Part shown: positions 23,218-32,604 of the stretch, piece after piece
How the letters are laid out: every line of letters starts with the position of its first letter
Position numbering within the stretch: position 1 is the first letter of the stretch
Origin: Geothermovivens sp964644845
GTDB lineage: Bacteria > Zhuqueibacterota > Zhuqueibacteria > Oleimicrobiales > Geothermoviventaceae
DNA length: 35,402 nt
NCBI GenBank assembly: GCA_964644845.1
Contig: CAZXXS010000008.1
Coordinates: forward strand, 1-35,402
Direction of reading: 5' to 3'
Position numbers and translations under genes: made by a program
Notes under the pieces: model-generated
Seen by the model: only the letters and a program-made list of their open reading frames with translations
Told to the model about the DNA's origin: nothing
Databases searched by the model: none

Positions 23218-25410
23218 CTAATCCACGACGAAGAATTCACCATGCAGCCCTTCTGCGGAGCTCGGACCCACCCAGACCTCAAACTTCCCGGGCTCAACCA
23301 CCCATTCGGAACGGACGTTGTAGAAACCAAGTTCCTCGGGCCCGAGCTCAAAAGACAAACGTTTGGATTCACCTGGATCCAAATGGACTCGTCTGAACCC
23401 CTTGAGCTCGCGAACTGGACGGGTAACGCTCGCTACCGGGTCACGAATGTACAGCTGTACAATCTCTTCCCCGGCCCTACGACCAACATTCTCGACCGTC
23501 ACGGAGACGTGCACCTTTCCAGCGGGTCCGATTTGTGTGGGTTCAATCTTCAAGTCTCTGTACTCGTACTTTGTGTAGCTCAAACCAAACCCGAATGGGA
23601 ACTGCGGCGTCGAGGGCGCGTCCACGTAGCGCGACGTCCACCGAGTGTCTTCGCGGGGCGGTCGCCCGGTGTTCTTGTGGTTGTAGAAAATGGGCACCTG
23701 CCCCACACAGCGTGGAAACGTTGCAGGCAGTTTCCCAGATGGATTGTACATTCCAAAAAGTACATCCGCCACCGCACGACCGTGCTGAACACCAAGCTGC
23801 CAGGTTTCGAGAATCGCCGTGGCATGCTCAGCGATCCAGGGAATGGCCAAAGGCCTGCCGTTGATCAACACAACCACCGTAGGCTTCCCCGTTGCCACAA
23901 CCCGTTTGACGAGGTCAAGCTGCCGACCCGGCAAGCCGAGGAAGGCTCGGCTTCCTCCCTCACCGCTCATCCGGCGAGACTCCCCCACTACAAGCACGAC
24001 GACGTCACTCTGCGCTGCGAGTTTCACAGCCTCGGCCACGCCGCTGGTGTCGTCGCTGTCAATCGCGCAACCCTTTGCGAAAGCAACGTCCGATCCAGGC
24101 ATCGCTTCACGGATTCCCGCGAGAACCGAGATCACGTCTGCGGGCCGTCCCAGGCAGGCCCAGGAACCGAGCGGGGCATCCCGATCATCAGCGAGAGGAC
24201 CCACCACGGCAAGCCGCAATCCCGTTGTAGACAGAGGCAGCAGGTTCCCCTCGTTTTTCAGGAGAACAATGCCTTCACGAGCTGCCTGTCGCGCTGCTTC
24301 CAGATGTTCGGGTGACAGGATCACACGTTTTGCTCGGTCTTCATCCGGAAAGGGGTGTTCGAACAATCCAGAGGCGAGTTTCACACGCAGCACTCTGCGT
24401 ACCGCCTGATCAACGTCGGTCTCGGAGATCAGCCCGCGCCGTACCAGATTCGCCAGTTCCTCGCTGTAGGCAAAGCCCATCATGTCCATGTCCACACCAG
24501 CACGCAGGGCCTTCTCAGCGGCCTCGGCTTTGTTCCCGGCCACACCGTGATTGATGAGCTCGGTGATGGCGTTCCAGTCGCTCACCACAAACCCCTGAAA
24601 CCCCCACTCCTGGCGTAGAATCCGCGTGAGTGTAAAGCGATTGGCGCTTGCGGGAATGCCGTTCAGATCGTTGAACGCGCTCATCACTGTGGCAACTCCT
24701 GCCTCCACGGCTGCCTCGAACGGCGGCAGGTAAATCGTTCGCAGCGTCCAGTCAGACATGTCGGTCGTGTTGTAGTCGCGTCCCCCGATGGCTGCACCGT
24801 AACCAACGAAATGTTTGGCACACGCGACAAGCCTGTTCGCATCCCCGAGATGATCCCCCTGGAACCCTTTCACCCGGGCCCTGGCCATGACCGAACCGAG
24901 AAAGGGATCTTCACCGGCCCCTTCTGCGATTCGACCCCACCTGGGATCGCGCGCAATGTCAACCATCGGGGCAAAAGTCCAGTGTACGCCTTCCGCAGTC
25001 GCCTCCTCGGCAGCAATGCGGCAATTCCTGCGGATGAGTTCCGGATCCCACGAAGCAGCCCCTGCCAAGGGAATCGGGAAAATGGTGCGGTAACCGTGGA
25101 TCACGTCAAGGCCGAAAATCAACGGAATGTGACTTGGCGACTCGTGCAGTGCGATTTCTTGAAGTGCACGGGCCGTCTTCGCATCCAGCACATTCAGAAA
25201 CGAACCAACCTTGCCCTCCCGCACCAGGGTTTCGGGATCTTCGACGTTGCGCCAACTCACCTGAACAAGCTGTCCAATTTTCTGTTCCAAAGGAAGGCCG
25301 GCCACAATCTGATCGATTTTCGCCTCGATTTCCGGAGAAGTCCAGGGTCTTGCAGCGACAAGCATCCCCCAGATCACCGCGCCAGTTACGAACAAACCGA
25401 GCTTCCGCAT
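23218..25410 (-). CDS. bglX: Glycoside hydrolase family 3 beta-glucosidase, exported
   Basis: A 730-aa GH3 enzyme of the BglX layout. A signal peptide (1-20, VTGAVIWGMLVAA) is followed by the TIM barrel with KHFVGYGAAIGGRDYN (199-214) and the nucleophile Asp278 in FVVSDWNAI. The alpha/beta sandwich domain supplies acid/base Glu484 in MSGEGGSR, and a fibronectin-III-like C-terminal domain starts near 605 (FPFGFGLSYT to the end). It should release glucose or xylose from beta-linked oligosaccharides in the periplasm or outside. GGAGGTG lies six bases before ATG at 25410; the open frame extends to 25611 without any protein-like prefix. First gene of an operon with two carbohydrate esterases, which would strip acetyl groups from the same substrates. 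Confidence 0.94.
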   Translation of the reverse strand: MRKLGLFVTGAVIWGMLVAARPWTSPEIEAKIDQIVAGLPLEQKIGQLVQVSWRNVEDPETLVREGKVGSFLNVLDAKTARALQEIALHESPSHIPLIFGLDVIHGYRTIFPIPLAGAASWDPELIRRNCRIAAEEATAEGVHWTFAPMVDIARDPRWGRIAEGAGEDPFLGSVMARARVKGFQGDHLGDANRLVACAKHFVGYGAAIGGRDYNTTDMSDWTLRTIYLPPFEAAVEAGVATVMSAFNDLNGIPASANRFTLTRILRQEWGFQGFVVSDWNAITELINHGVAGNKAEAAEKALRAGVDMDMMGFAYSEELANLVRRGLISETDVDQAVRRVLRVKLASGLFEHPFPDEDRAKRVILSPEHLEAARQAAREGIVLLKNEGNLLPLSTTGLRLAVVGPLADDRDAPLGSWACLGRPADVISVLAGIREAMPGSDVAFAKGCAIDSDDTSGVAEAVKLAAQSDVVVLVVGESRRMSGEGGSRAFLGLPGRQLDLVKRVVATGKPTVVVLINGRPLAIPWIAEHATAILETWQLGVQHGRAVADVLFGMYNPSGKLPATFPRCVGQVPIFYNHKNTGRPPREDTRWTSRYVDAPSTPQFPFGFGLSYTKYEYRDLKIEPTQIGPAGKVHVSVTVENVGRRAGEEIVQLYIRDPVASVTRPVRELKGFRRVHLDPGESKRLSFELGPEELGFYNVRSEWVVEPGKFEVWVGPSSAEGLHGEFFVVD

Positions 25411-25658
25411 GGCAGACACCTCCGTTCGATTCTCCGCATTCCGACACGTGCAAGAACGACGTACGAACCGCCGATTCTCTTGCAAGCTCAACGTCAATTC
25501 AACGTGTTTCGGTCCCCGGCTTATTCCATCCCAAAAGCAGACCGAATTCCGAAACACGGCTCTTCCTGGAAAGAGTTCTCGTTTCCCCGTGTGCCGGACA
25601 CACCGCCCCACCGGATCCTTCCCCCAAATCGCTTCCGTTCTCCCTCCTGTGTCCCCCG

Positions 25659-26318
25659 TCAGCGGACCCTGTGCAGGTTCGGGTTGGTAGCCAGGTCCTC
25701 ACTTGTCACACTGCCGAGTTGATCCGCTGGTACGAGGTCAACCCCTACTTTCGAGTAAAGCACAGCCACGAACTTGCTACACCACACCCGGTCCACGTCT
25801 TCTTCGTGGCCACGGTGCCGCTGAATTCCCAGCAACCGCCGCGGGACATTGGCGATCAATCCGGCTGTGTCCAGCTCCCGTCCTTGCCACCGCAGTGCTT
25901 CGTTGACCAGCTGCTGTTGCTGTTCCAGCGTAAGCCGCGGAACCCGCAGGATCATGTAGCGGTCCGCCCGGTAAAGGGTCCTTGGCGCTTTTCCCACAAC
26001 GACGCCAAAGCGCGACGTTGTGTGCACGATGCGGCCGCGACCGATGTAGATCATGCTGTGGACGTAACGTGCACCCAGCACAAGCCGGTAAATCAAGGCC
26101 ACAGGGGAAAGACGTCGCGTCGGCGGTGAGGCCAGGATGATGTCACCCGGCTCGAGCTGGGCCAGCACCGCCCGGCGCTTGAACTCACCGCTGGCGTGCT
26201 GCCAGAGCGAAACAAGCCTTGCCCACACCCGGTTTCCGAATCTCCGGACGGCCTCGAGGATTTTCCTGACCCAGTTCCACCGATGTTTTCGCTTTCTGAA
26301 CTGCAGCTTCACCTTCAC
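25659..26318 (-). CDS. YiiX-like permuted papain-fold (NlpC/P60-related) hydrolase
   Basis: A 219-aa protein. The landmarks of the YiiX/YaeF (permuted NlpC/P60) group are present: PGDIIL at 57-62, His87 in YVHSMIYIGRGRIVH, and Cys180 in VWCSKFVAVLYSKVG. In this family the His precedes the Cys, the reverse of ordinary papain order. Members are thiol amidases or lipid-directed hydrolases of poorly known function. The first 50 residues are strongly basic (KVKLQFRKRKHRW, FKRRA) with no signal peptide, so it may sit at the inner face of the membrane. The start is a GTG; a second GTG two codons on has GGGAAG at better spacing, so the exact start is uncertain. It lies 248 bases upstream of GH3 and probably forms its own unit. 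Confidence 0.8.
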   Translation of the reverse strand: MKVKLQFRKRKHRWNWVRKILEAVRRFGNRVWARLVSLWQHASGEFKRRAVLAQLEPGDIILASPPTRRLSPVALIYRLVLGARYVHSMIYIGRGRIVHTTSRFGVVVGKAPRTLYRADRYMILRVPRLTLEQQQQLVNEALRWQGRELDTAGLIANVPRRLLGIQRHRGHEEDVDRVWCSKFVAVLYSKVGVDLVPADQLGSVTSEDLATNPNLHRVR

Positions 26319-27229
26319 GCTTCCCGAGGTAAACTCGAACTTCGATTCGAACAGGACGAAAATCCACGGCTAACTTAGACGAAAGTCGACTCAAAGTGCC
26401 GCAGTTGCACCAGCACGACCCGTTCCATCGGGTTTGCACCCGAACGAAACTACCGAGGCACCGAGCACACAGGGTCGACCAACGGTGATCAAAAGCACCG
26501 GAGCCTCAACTCAAGGGCCTACCAAAACCGACTCGTCGCCACCAACCCAGGCCACTTCAGCGCGCTTCCACCTGACGTAACCCACGAATCCACTCTGGGG
26601 GCCTCCGCAACGCCCCAAAGATACACACGCGCTCTGGCCAAAGCAAGCAGTGTGGCCCAAAAAGTGGAACGCTCGGCGCACTTCACGGTGGAACTGGAAG
26701 TGTCCCCTGTACCGAACGCAACAAATTTGCGGTTTTCCTGCACGCGAAAACACGCTAAGCCCACGCGACCGGCCCGGCGACCTTTCCGCAAACTCCGCTC
26801 TGCGCTCTTTACACAAGAAAACGTCCGCCGTCGATTTTCCACTCCAGTTTTCTCGCAGACTGCCACTCGACGGAACGAGAGCATTTGTCCAACCTCGGTT
26901 AAGCTGCGAAGTTTTGGGGGAGGATTGCTTCACGCCGCTAAGCGGACTCACACAGAAGGCGTCTAATGGGAGAACAAAGCGGCGAATGCCCCCGAGGAAC
27001 CAAACAACAGCAGATCCCAGCGCACCGGTTCCCAACTCATCTTGACTCGGCCGGAATCAAGATTCCCTCCAAGGCCTTCCCGTCCCGGTCGATTCCGCGT
27101 GAACGGTCAGCCAGGGCCTTGCCCCTTCTGGGCAGAACAAGTGCTAAGGGGTCCCCCAGAAGCGTTCTTCCTCAGGCGCACCCTCGGTACTCTCCGCTGG
27201 AAATCGTTCCAGGTGTCCTCACGGGCGCT
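26319..27229. other. Long gene-free stretch (about 0.9 kb)
   Basis: No frame here looks like a protein. The longest, 174 codons on the minus strand at 26511-27035, has no recognisable domain and is Ser/Arg/Gly-rich. The plus strand is visibly rich in A and C through 26450-26960. I find no strong hairpin with T-run, no promoter pair and no tRNA signature. A terminator for the 1060-aa gene is not needed here, since this gene runs away from 30412 towards 27230, and its 3' end shows none. Confidence 0.5.
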
Positions 27230-30200
27230 CTACCGCAGGACAAGCGCTTTTACCCGCCGCACCTGGTGCCCGCGTGTAAGCTCAACGATGTAGACGCCGG
27301 ATCCGACAGCACGCCCCGTTTCGTCCGTGCCGTCCCAAGCGATTTCGTGTGTTCCGGTCGGAAATCGCCTCTGGACTAACGTTTTCACAACCTGGCCGAT
27401 CACGTTGTACACCCGCAAGCAGACGAAACCGGGCGTGTTGAGTTCAAAACGGATTACCGTCCGCTGGTTGAATGGATTCGGGTAGTTCTGGTAAAGAACG
27501 AATTGCCGTGGCGTCCTCTCCTCCTGCGGAGCAGTCACGCCTGTCGGCACAAATTCGAAGCGATCTTCGGCCGTGGCCTCGTACTCCCAGTTGAAGAGAA
27601 GGGCGTCCCCCGGATCGACAACGCTGGTGCTGGACCGCAATCGCAGGTGCACTTCGTACAGAACCTCTGCCTGAGGTAAAGAACGCCCCTCGTACGTCGC
27701 ACCGCTCGAGTCGTAGTCCGTGGCCATGATGTACAACGTTTCCAGTCCCCCGAACCGGGAGGTGTCTGGAGCCCACTGCCCGTCGTAAGTGGGTAGATGC
27801 GGGTTCTCCGTGTAACACACGTTAAGCAGACCCACCCGTGCTCCCCGAATGACTTTCCACGCCTTGAACGGACTGGGCACAAAAGCTGTTGGTCCACCGC
27901 CCTGTCCAACTTCGTAGCGGTAGGCTTTCTGCCCGCTGGGAAAACCCACCACGCCGTTGGCATCGATTGCGTCCGTGAACTCGAGCTCCACCTTGTAGAA
28001 GCGCCGCTTTGGCGCGGCGCCGAGTCGAACGCCTCCCAGCAGAAAATGGCCCCCAACGTTCACAGGGGCAAACGCCGTGGGATGCCCACCTTCTTTTTCT
28101 CGGAATGTCACGTCCTTCAGTCCCCCTTTCGGCAGGTACGCCTCGACCACTTTGAAACCGTCTGTGACGGGAACATTGTACGCGTGCCGGTCCGGAGCAG
28201 GGTGACTGGCCAGCAGGGTGTCGCCTGTTGTTTGATCGATCAAGTTAAAACCTTTGTCACCCGTGGGATTGATCGAGTCGCTCACCGTCAGCACGTACGC
28301 GTGTCCGGTGAGAGCGGGGGGATTCACTACGCGAACGCGAAAGCGAGCATCACTAATTCCGGCGGTATGAACAGGAATCAGTTCGTTCAGCGCAAACGGG
28401 TACGGTTCAACCGGCAAATCCCACGCAAGCACCCAGTGGTGCTGGAGGTCGTCCCAAACGTTCAGGTGGAAACTCACAGTGTGAGTGTCGGGGGCATCCG
28501 GAGCCACGTTGAGCTCGAAAAACGTGGTCGAATCGTCCACCTTGTACGACATCTGGAGCAGCTCACCCGGCTCGGCTCCCGGGAGAAAAAGGTGGCGCAC
28601 CGGCACATCCACGAAATGGTCGTTTGATGACGCCACCAATCCCACGGCTCCCAGAGGTCGCGAAAGACCGTTCGCGAGGACGGGAACAAGGCGAATGTTT
28701 TCTCCGGGATTTGCCTTCCCGTCGTAGTTGCCGTCGTCTCCGACCAGCCGAACTTCCTGTAAAGAAACCGCGCGGTTAAGTGTGATCTTGTCCTCGGCGT
28801 GGTCAAAGGTAAGAATCCTGCCCGATTCGGTAGTGAGCCGCACGTCCAGGTAGAGCGCCTCCTCTCGCGCTGCAGTGGACCAGGTACCTCCCCAAATGCC
28901 GTCGCCCGCCTCTCCGTCGTCGTGGGCTCCGTCGTCGTAGAGCGGTAGTTCGGCAATTTTCGTCCCATCGTAGGCCCGAAACACCGCAAGGGCCGACGCA
29001 ACGTTGCCCGTCGTCCGTACACGCACGCGTGCGTCCACACGATTTTCGCCGGTCCAGACCGGACGCACGCTCGCCAGGGCCGTAGCCAGAAATCGGGCGC
29101 GAAAGGCGTTCCGCACGAAACGCGCATTTTTCTTGAGGACTTCGGTGCTGCTCAGGTGTGTCTCTCCTTCGGCAACCAAGAAGGCGTACGCAACCCGTTG
29201 CGTGTCGAGGGGTGCCAGAGTAAACGGCCCCGTTCCCTGCATGCAGTACACGTCGCAGAGCTCTGTGTACAAATCGTCAAGCCACCCCGTGCCCAGCAGC
29301 GGATTCCCGGTGTTCATGAATGCCGTTTGCTGGCCTGTGAGCGGGTGGACGTAGGGCTCACCAAAAATGTTCCTACCGAGAAAATTGTTGTACACCTGTT
29401 CCGCTCCGCCGGGCCCGTAGCGCGGCTGAGCAAAACGCGTGTGACCGCAGTAGTAGACACTGTTTGACGTAATCCCCAGTGTTCTTCGGTCCGGCAGAGG
29501 GGCGTGCAGAAATTGAAAAGCTTGCTCACCTGGCTTCGGCACCGCCGGTCCCTGCAGGAGCACCAGCCCCACAGCGGGCACCCGGCGTCCGTACACCTCG
29601 TCGGTGGGAGCCCGATTGTATGCGTACGTCAAAGCGAGGCTCGTGTCGCAACCGGTTCCGTCGTCACTGCTGAAACCGACGTCTGGATCCAGGAAGAACC
29701 CCACGTAGGCATCCTCGATCGGCCGGGGTCCCCTGTTCACCAACGTAATGTGCAGAAACACCGCCTGACCGAGCGGGCTGGTTGTGTCGGCGAACGCCCA
29801 AACGAGCCACCGCACTTCCAGCCCTAAGGGTGTGCTCTGGTACAGCTGATCGTGAGCCGCCCGGTCCAGGTCGTTCATCACGCACCACAGGGTCTGGTCA
29901 CCGAGAACCAGGGGAACGCCCGACTCATCAACAGGCGCGCCGTCAGCCACTGGCCACTCCGCGTAGTCCGGATTGTAGTTCGGGCTGGCCGGGTCCGCAG
30001 AGTCGCCGCGCCGAATTCTGTAGACCCGGTACCGGGGTTTACTGGGATCATCTGCCGTTCCGTTGGGAAGAATCACTCCGGGTTGGTACTCCGAGCCGTA
30101 GTCTGCACAAGCCGTGCGCACTTGTCCGTCCACTTTCCCAGCCACCCAGAACCCAGCCGCGTACAAGACCGTCTTTCCGCCGCCAGCCGGGTAGAAAAAC

Positions 30201-30412
30201 CCCGCGATCCCGGTGTTCGGATCGCGGCCCAGAACACCCCGGTTCGTTACCCAGACGGCCACGCGGTTGGCATCAAAGAGTACGGCGGAACGGGGCAAAT
30301 TTGAAGGTGAGAGAAACGCATCCGGTCTGAGCTGGCGAGCCGAAACAGCGGTCCACGCGAGAAGCAGAAGCCCCCAAATCAGCAAGCCGAGGGAAAACAG
30401 CCGGCCTCGCAT
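27230..30412 (-). CDS. Large secreted protein with C-terminal sorting (FlgD-Ig-like) domain
   Basis: A 1060-aa exported protein of unknown function. A signal peptide covers residues 1-25 (LGLLIWGLLLLAWTAVSA). The N-terminal half (45-450) is of a type seen in many FCB bacteria (TNRGVLGRDPNTGIAGFFYPAGG and LYAAGFWVAG). Near 491-508 LYDDGAHDDGEAGDGIW marks a 'choice-of-anchor'-like beta domain. The C-terminal 87 residues from 974 (YQNYPNPFNQRTVIRFEL, DGTDETGRAVGSGVYIVEL, then KALVLR) are the sorting or FlgD-Ig-like domain used for type IX-like export or surface anchoring. GGAGGTG precedes ATG at 30412. No enzyme motif is seen; an adhesin or surface-layer role is a guess. It lies 311 bases after the GxGYxYP gene on the same strand. 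Confidence 0.88.
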   Translation of the reverse strand: MRGRLFSLGLLIWGLLLLAWTAVSARQLRPDAFLSPSNLPRSAVLFDANRVAVWVTNRGVLGRDPNTGIAGFFYPAGGGKTVLYAAGFWVAGKVDGQVRTACADYGSEYQPGVILPNGTADDPSKPRYRVYRIRRGDSADPASPNYNPDYAEWPVADGAPVDESGVPLVLGDQTLWCVMNDLDRAAHDQLYQSTPLGLEVRWLVWAFADTTSPLGQAVFLHITLVNRGPRPIEDAYVGFFLDPDVGFSSDDGTGCDTSLALTYAYNRAPTDEVYGRRVPAVGLVLLQGPAVPKPGEQAFQFLHAPLPDRRTLGITSNSVYYCGHTRFAQPRYGPGGAEQVYNNFLGRNIFGEPYVHPLTGQQTAFMNTGNPLLGTGWLDDLYTELCDVYCMQGTGPFTLAPLDTQRVAYAFLVAEGETHLSSTEVLKKNARFVRNAFRARFLATALASVRPVWTGENRVDARVRVRTTGNVASALAVFRAYDGTKIAELPLYDDGAHDDGEAGDGIWGGTWSTAAREEALYLDVRLTTESGRILTFDHAEDKITLNRAVSLQEVRLVGDDGNYDGKANPGENIRLVPVLANGLSRPLGAVGLVASSNDHFVDVPVRHLFLPGAEPGELLQMSYKVDDSTTFFELNVAPDAPDTHTVSFHLNVWDDLQHHWVLAWDLPVEPYPFALNELIPVHTAGISDARFRVRVVNPPALTGHAYVLTVSDSINPTGDKGFNLIDQTTGDTLLASHPAPDRHAYNVPVTDGFKVVEAYLPKGGLKDVTFREKEGGHPTAFAPVNVGGHFLLGGVRLGAAPKRRFYKVELEFTDAIDANGVVGFPSGQKAYRYEVGQGGGPTAFVPSPFKAWKVIRGARVGLLNVCYTENPHLPTYDGQWAPDTSRFGGLETLYIMATDYDSSGATYEGRSLPQAEVLYEVHLRLRSSTSVVDPGDALLFNWEYEATAEDRFEFVPTGVTAPQEERTPRQFVLYQNYPNPFNQRTVIRFELNTPGFVCLRVYNVIGQVVKTLVQRRFPTGTHEIAWDGTDETGRAVGSGVYIVELTRGHQVRRVKALVLR

Positions 30413-30723
30413 GGTTCACCTCCGTTCTAGCTCTGGGACGGATTTCGCCCCTTGCGTCCTATTCAGAGAACGCAGTCAGGATGTACCTCATAAACCGAGC
30501 GGACCAAGAACCAGCTGACCAGAACTTGAAGAGGGAGGCAGAAAGCAACCGAAAAACGCCCACATCCAAACGAAAGTTTCGCCCGAGGCAGCCAGGAAGG
30601 TTGATCTTGTCCTTGCGGACTTGCCGTTGTGAGCGCAACTTCTCCTTACGTTGTTCGCTTGCGGTGGGGCGTCCCTGAACTTCGTCGCCGAGAGGGCCAG
30701 GCGAGAACGCACTGCGTTTCGTT
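30413..30723. other. Gene-free stretch between the two sorting-domain genes
   Basis: About 310 bases. No near-consensus promoter or terminator is seen. Short open frames are not protein-like. A TTGGTC box with TACATC at 16 bases (about 30509-30482, minus) is a weak promoter possibility. Confidence 0.45.
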
Positions 30724-32604
30724 TCAACGCAACAACAACGCTTTTTTCACCTCCTGCTGGCCACCCGCACGGAGCTGGCACAGGTACACCCCACTCGGCA
30801 AATTGCCAGCATCCCAGCGAACTGCGTGCTCTCCAGCGGCTTCGCGTCGACTCACCAGCGTTTGCACCCGGCGCCCCGTCGAGTCGTAAATCGTCAGTTC
30901 CACGCGGGAAGAAGTTGCAATCCGGTACCGAACCTGCGTTACGGCGTTGAACGGATTAGGCGAAACTGGCAGGAGGGCAAAGCTCGTTGGCGGCAGTGCA
31001 AATCGGTTGCCCTGTCGCACTTTCGAAGCTGGGGTAAGATGCCGTTTAATCAGCTCAACAAAGGCACTCGGAGCCACAACGCGGACGTGTTCGTCCAGCT
31101 GGCGCACGCAAGCAAGCACGCTGTCCACGCTGTTAGTCCAAACGTGTACGGCGACAAGACTGTAGCCTGACGGCTGGTCCGGATCTCGAGGCAAGGCGTT
31201 GAGCTTAGCAGCAAGGCTGGAGGTCGTTTCGAAACCGCCCCAGAGTCGGAAGCGTGCAGCGATCACGGGTTTTCCTTCGATCCAATGGATTTCCCCATTC
31301 AGCCCGGCGTAGTTCGCGTACGGGTAGAAAAGAATCGCGTCGATCTGCTCCCGCTGCAGGAACGCCTGCAGAGCGTCTTCGTCCAGAACGTCATCGATTA
31401 CGTTCAGCACGTGGAGATCCGCTTTTCGCATGAAGGCCGCTGTGAGCGCCGCGTAAGCAGGCAGTTGTTCGGCAGGGTAACGGACAGGGTAAACGTAGCC
31501 AAGCCCCGACACCCCCGCCGTGAACTCGTCGGCATTCGGCCGGGGTGCCGCCTGTTCGTAAAGGTACCGCAACACTGTGGGAGCAAGTTCGGAGAGGGCT
31601 GGCGAGATGGTCCAGCCTAAGGGCACCTCACCCCGATGGGGACTGCCAAACCATCTCGCGGAGGTTGCGAAGTCGTTCAGAATCCACTGCACGTTGTCGC
31701 CGTCGGTCATCACAAAGCACACCGTGTGCACACCCGGCCGCGACTGGACGGAGTCCACAAGCACGTGCTGGCGCGTCTCGGCTTCCAAGTTGCTGTACAC
31801 AGACAGATTCACGCCCCAGTCCGCGGCGTGCAAAAAGAGCGCGTGCGTCGATGCCTTGATCACGGTGCTGTGCTCGTCATCCCCCCAACCGAGAACAGCG
31901 GCGTTTGGCCTGCACCGTCCGAAAAGAATCGACGTCAACGGGTGGTTTACAGGTTCAAAAAACTGCCAGGCCCTCGCGAAGACAGCAAGGTCCGTCAAAC
32001 AAGGAAACTTCTCTTCCTTCTGGTAGAAAATCACCTTCCGGTTGAAATTCGAGTCCACGTTGGCGGCAACCCAACTCTCGTCGCGACCGCGAAGATCCAG
32101 CAGTTTCGGGATTCCCAGGCGTCGCAACACTGCCGTGTCGGCCACAGTGGTTGCCACAGCCCCCGACACTCCAGCCACGGAGATGGCAGCGTTCACCGAC
32201 CCGTCGTTCAAATCGCAAAGCACGTACCCTCTCAACTCCGTACGAAATCGGCGAAGCACGCCTTCGAAATCGGTGAAAAACGTGGAATCCGCCACGACCA
32301 CACCCCGGATCACCAGATCACGCAGCCACAAGCGAGCACCGTCGTTCACCCAGCGGAAAAGGCGAGGCTTTGTTTGAGCCAGGAGCCCTTGCAAAGTCGC
32401 CAACGTCAAGCGTTGGGAGGGCGTAAAAGCGCCCTCGCTCAACACGTACAGGGTGTCCGGAGGTCGCGACACCGGGTACGGACTTCCCGGTAGACGGCTC
32501 GCTTGCCCAGCCGCGGAGGCGACGAGAACGCTCACGGAAGCAAACGACGTTGCCAGAGCAACCTTCCAGCGCAGGCAACAAAACACCAACCTGAAACGCA
32601 ACAC
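30724..32604 (-). CDS. GxGYxYP-family protein (putative glycoside hydrolase) with sorting domain
   Basis: A 626-aa exported protein. The signal region is residues 1 to about 33 (VALATSFASVSVLVASAAGQ). The body matches the GxGYxYP family: the defining motif GLGYVYP is at 367-373, with conserved acidic motifs GWGDDE (239-244) and VMTDGDNVQW (298-307). The family is widespread in Bacteroidetes and is thought to contain glycoside hydrolases, but no activity is established to my knowledge. The last 79 residues from 548 (SPNPFNAVTQVRYRI, GNLPSGVYLCQL, KKALLLR) form the same class of sorting domain as in the neighbouring 1060-aa protein. The start is GTG at 32604, fixed by GGAGGG five bases upstream; the frame extends to 32841 with no protein-like sequence. 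Confidence 0.87.
   Translation of the reverse strand: MLRFRLVFCCLRWKVALATSFASVSVLVASAAGQASRLPGSPYPVSRPPDTLYVLSEGAFTPSQRLTLATLQGLLAQTKPRLFRWVNDGARLWLRDLVIRGVVVADSTFFTDFEGVLRRFRTELRGYVLCDLNDGSVNAAISVAGVSGAVATTVADTAVLRRLGIPKLLDLRGRDESWVAANVDSNFNRKVIFYQKEEKFPCLTDLAVFARAWQFFEPVNHPLTSILFGRCRPNAAVLGWGDDEHSTVIKASTHALFLHAADWGVNLSVYSNLEAETRQHVLVDSVQSRPGVHTVCFVMTDGDNVQWILNDFATSARWFGSPHRGEVPLGWTISPALSELAPTVLRYLYEQAAPRPNADEFTAGVSGLGYVYPVRYPAEQLPAYAALTAAFMRKADLHVLNVIDDVLDEDALQAFLQREQIDAILFYPYANYAGLNGEIHWIEGKPVIAARFRLWGGFETTSSLAAKLNALPRDPDQPSGYSLVAVHVWTNSVDSVLACVRQLDEHVRVVAPSAFVELIKRHLTPASKVRQGNRFALPPTSFALLPVSPNPFNAVTQVRYRIATSSRVELTIYDSTGRRVQTLVSRREAAGEHAVRWDAGNLPSGVYLCQLRAGGQQEVKKALLLR

Noticed and set aside
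23131..24315. Plus-strand frame of 394 codons
   Set aside because: Antisense to the GH3 gene, which has all catalytic residues; a GC-rich shadow frame.
26511..27035. Minus-strand frame of 174 codons in the gene-free stretch
   Set aside because: No Shine-Dalgarno site, no domain, biased Ser/Arg/Gly composition; overlapping frames of similar length exist on the other strand.
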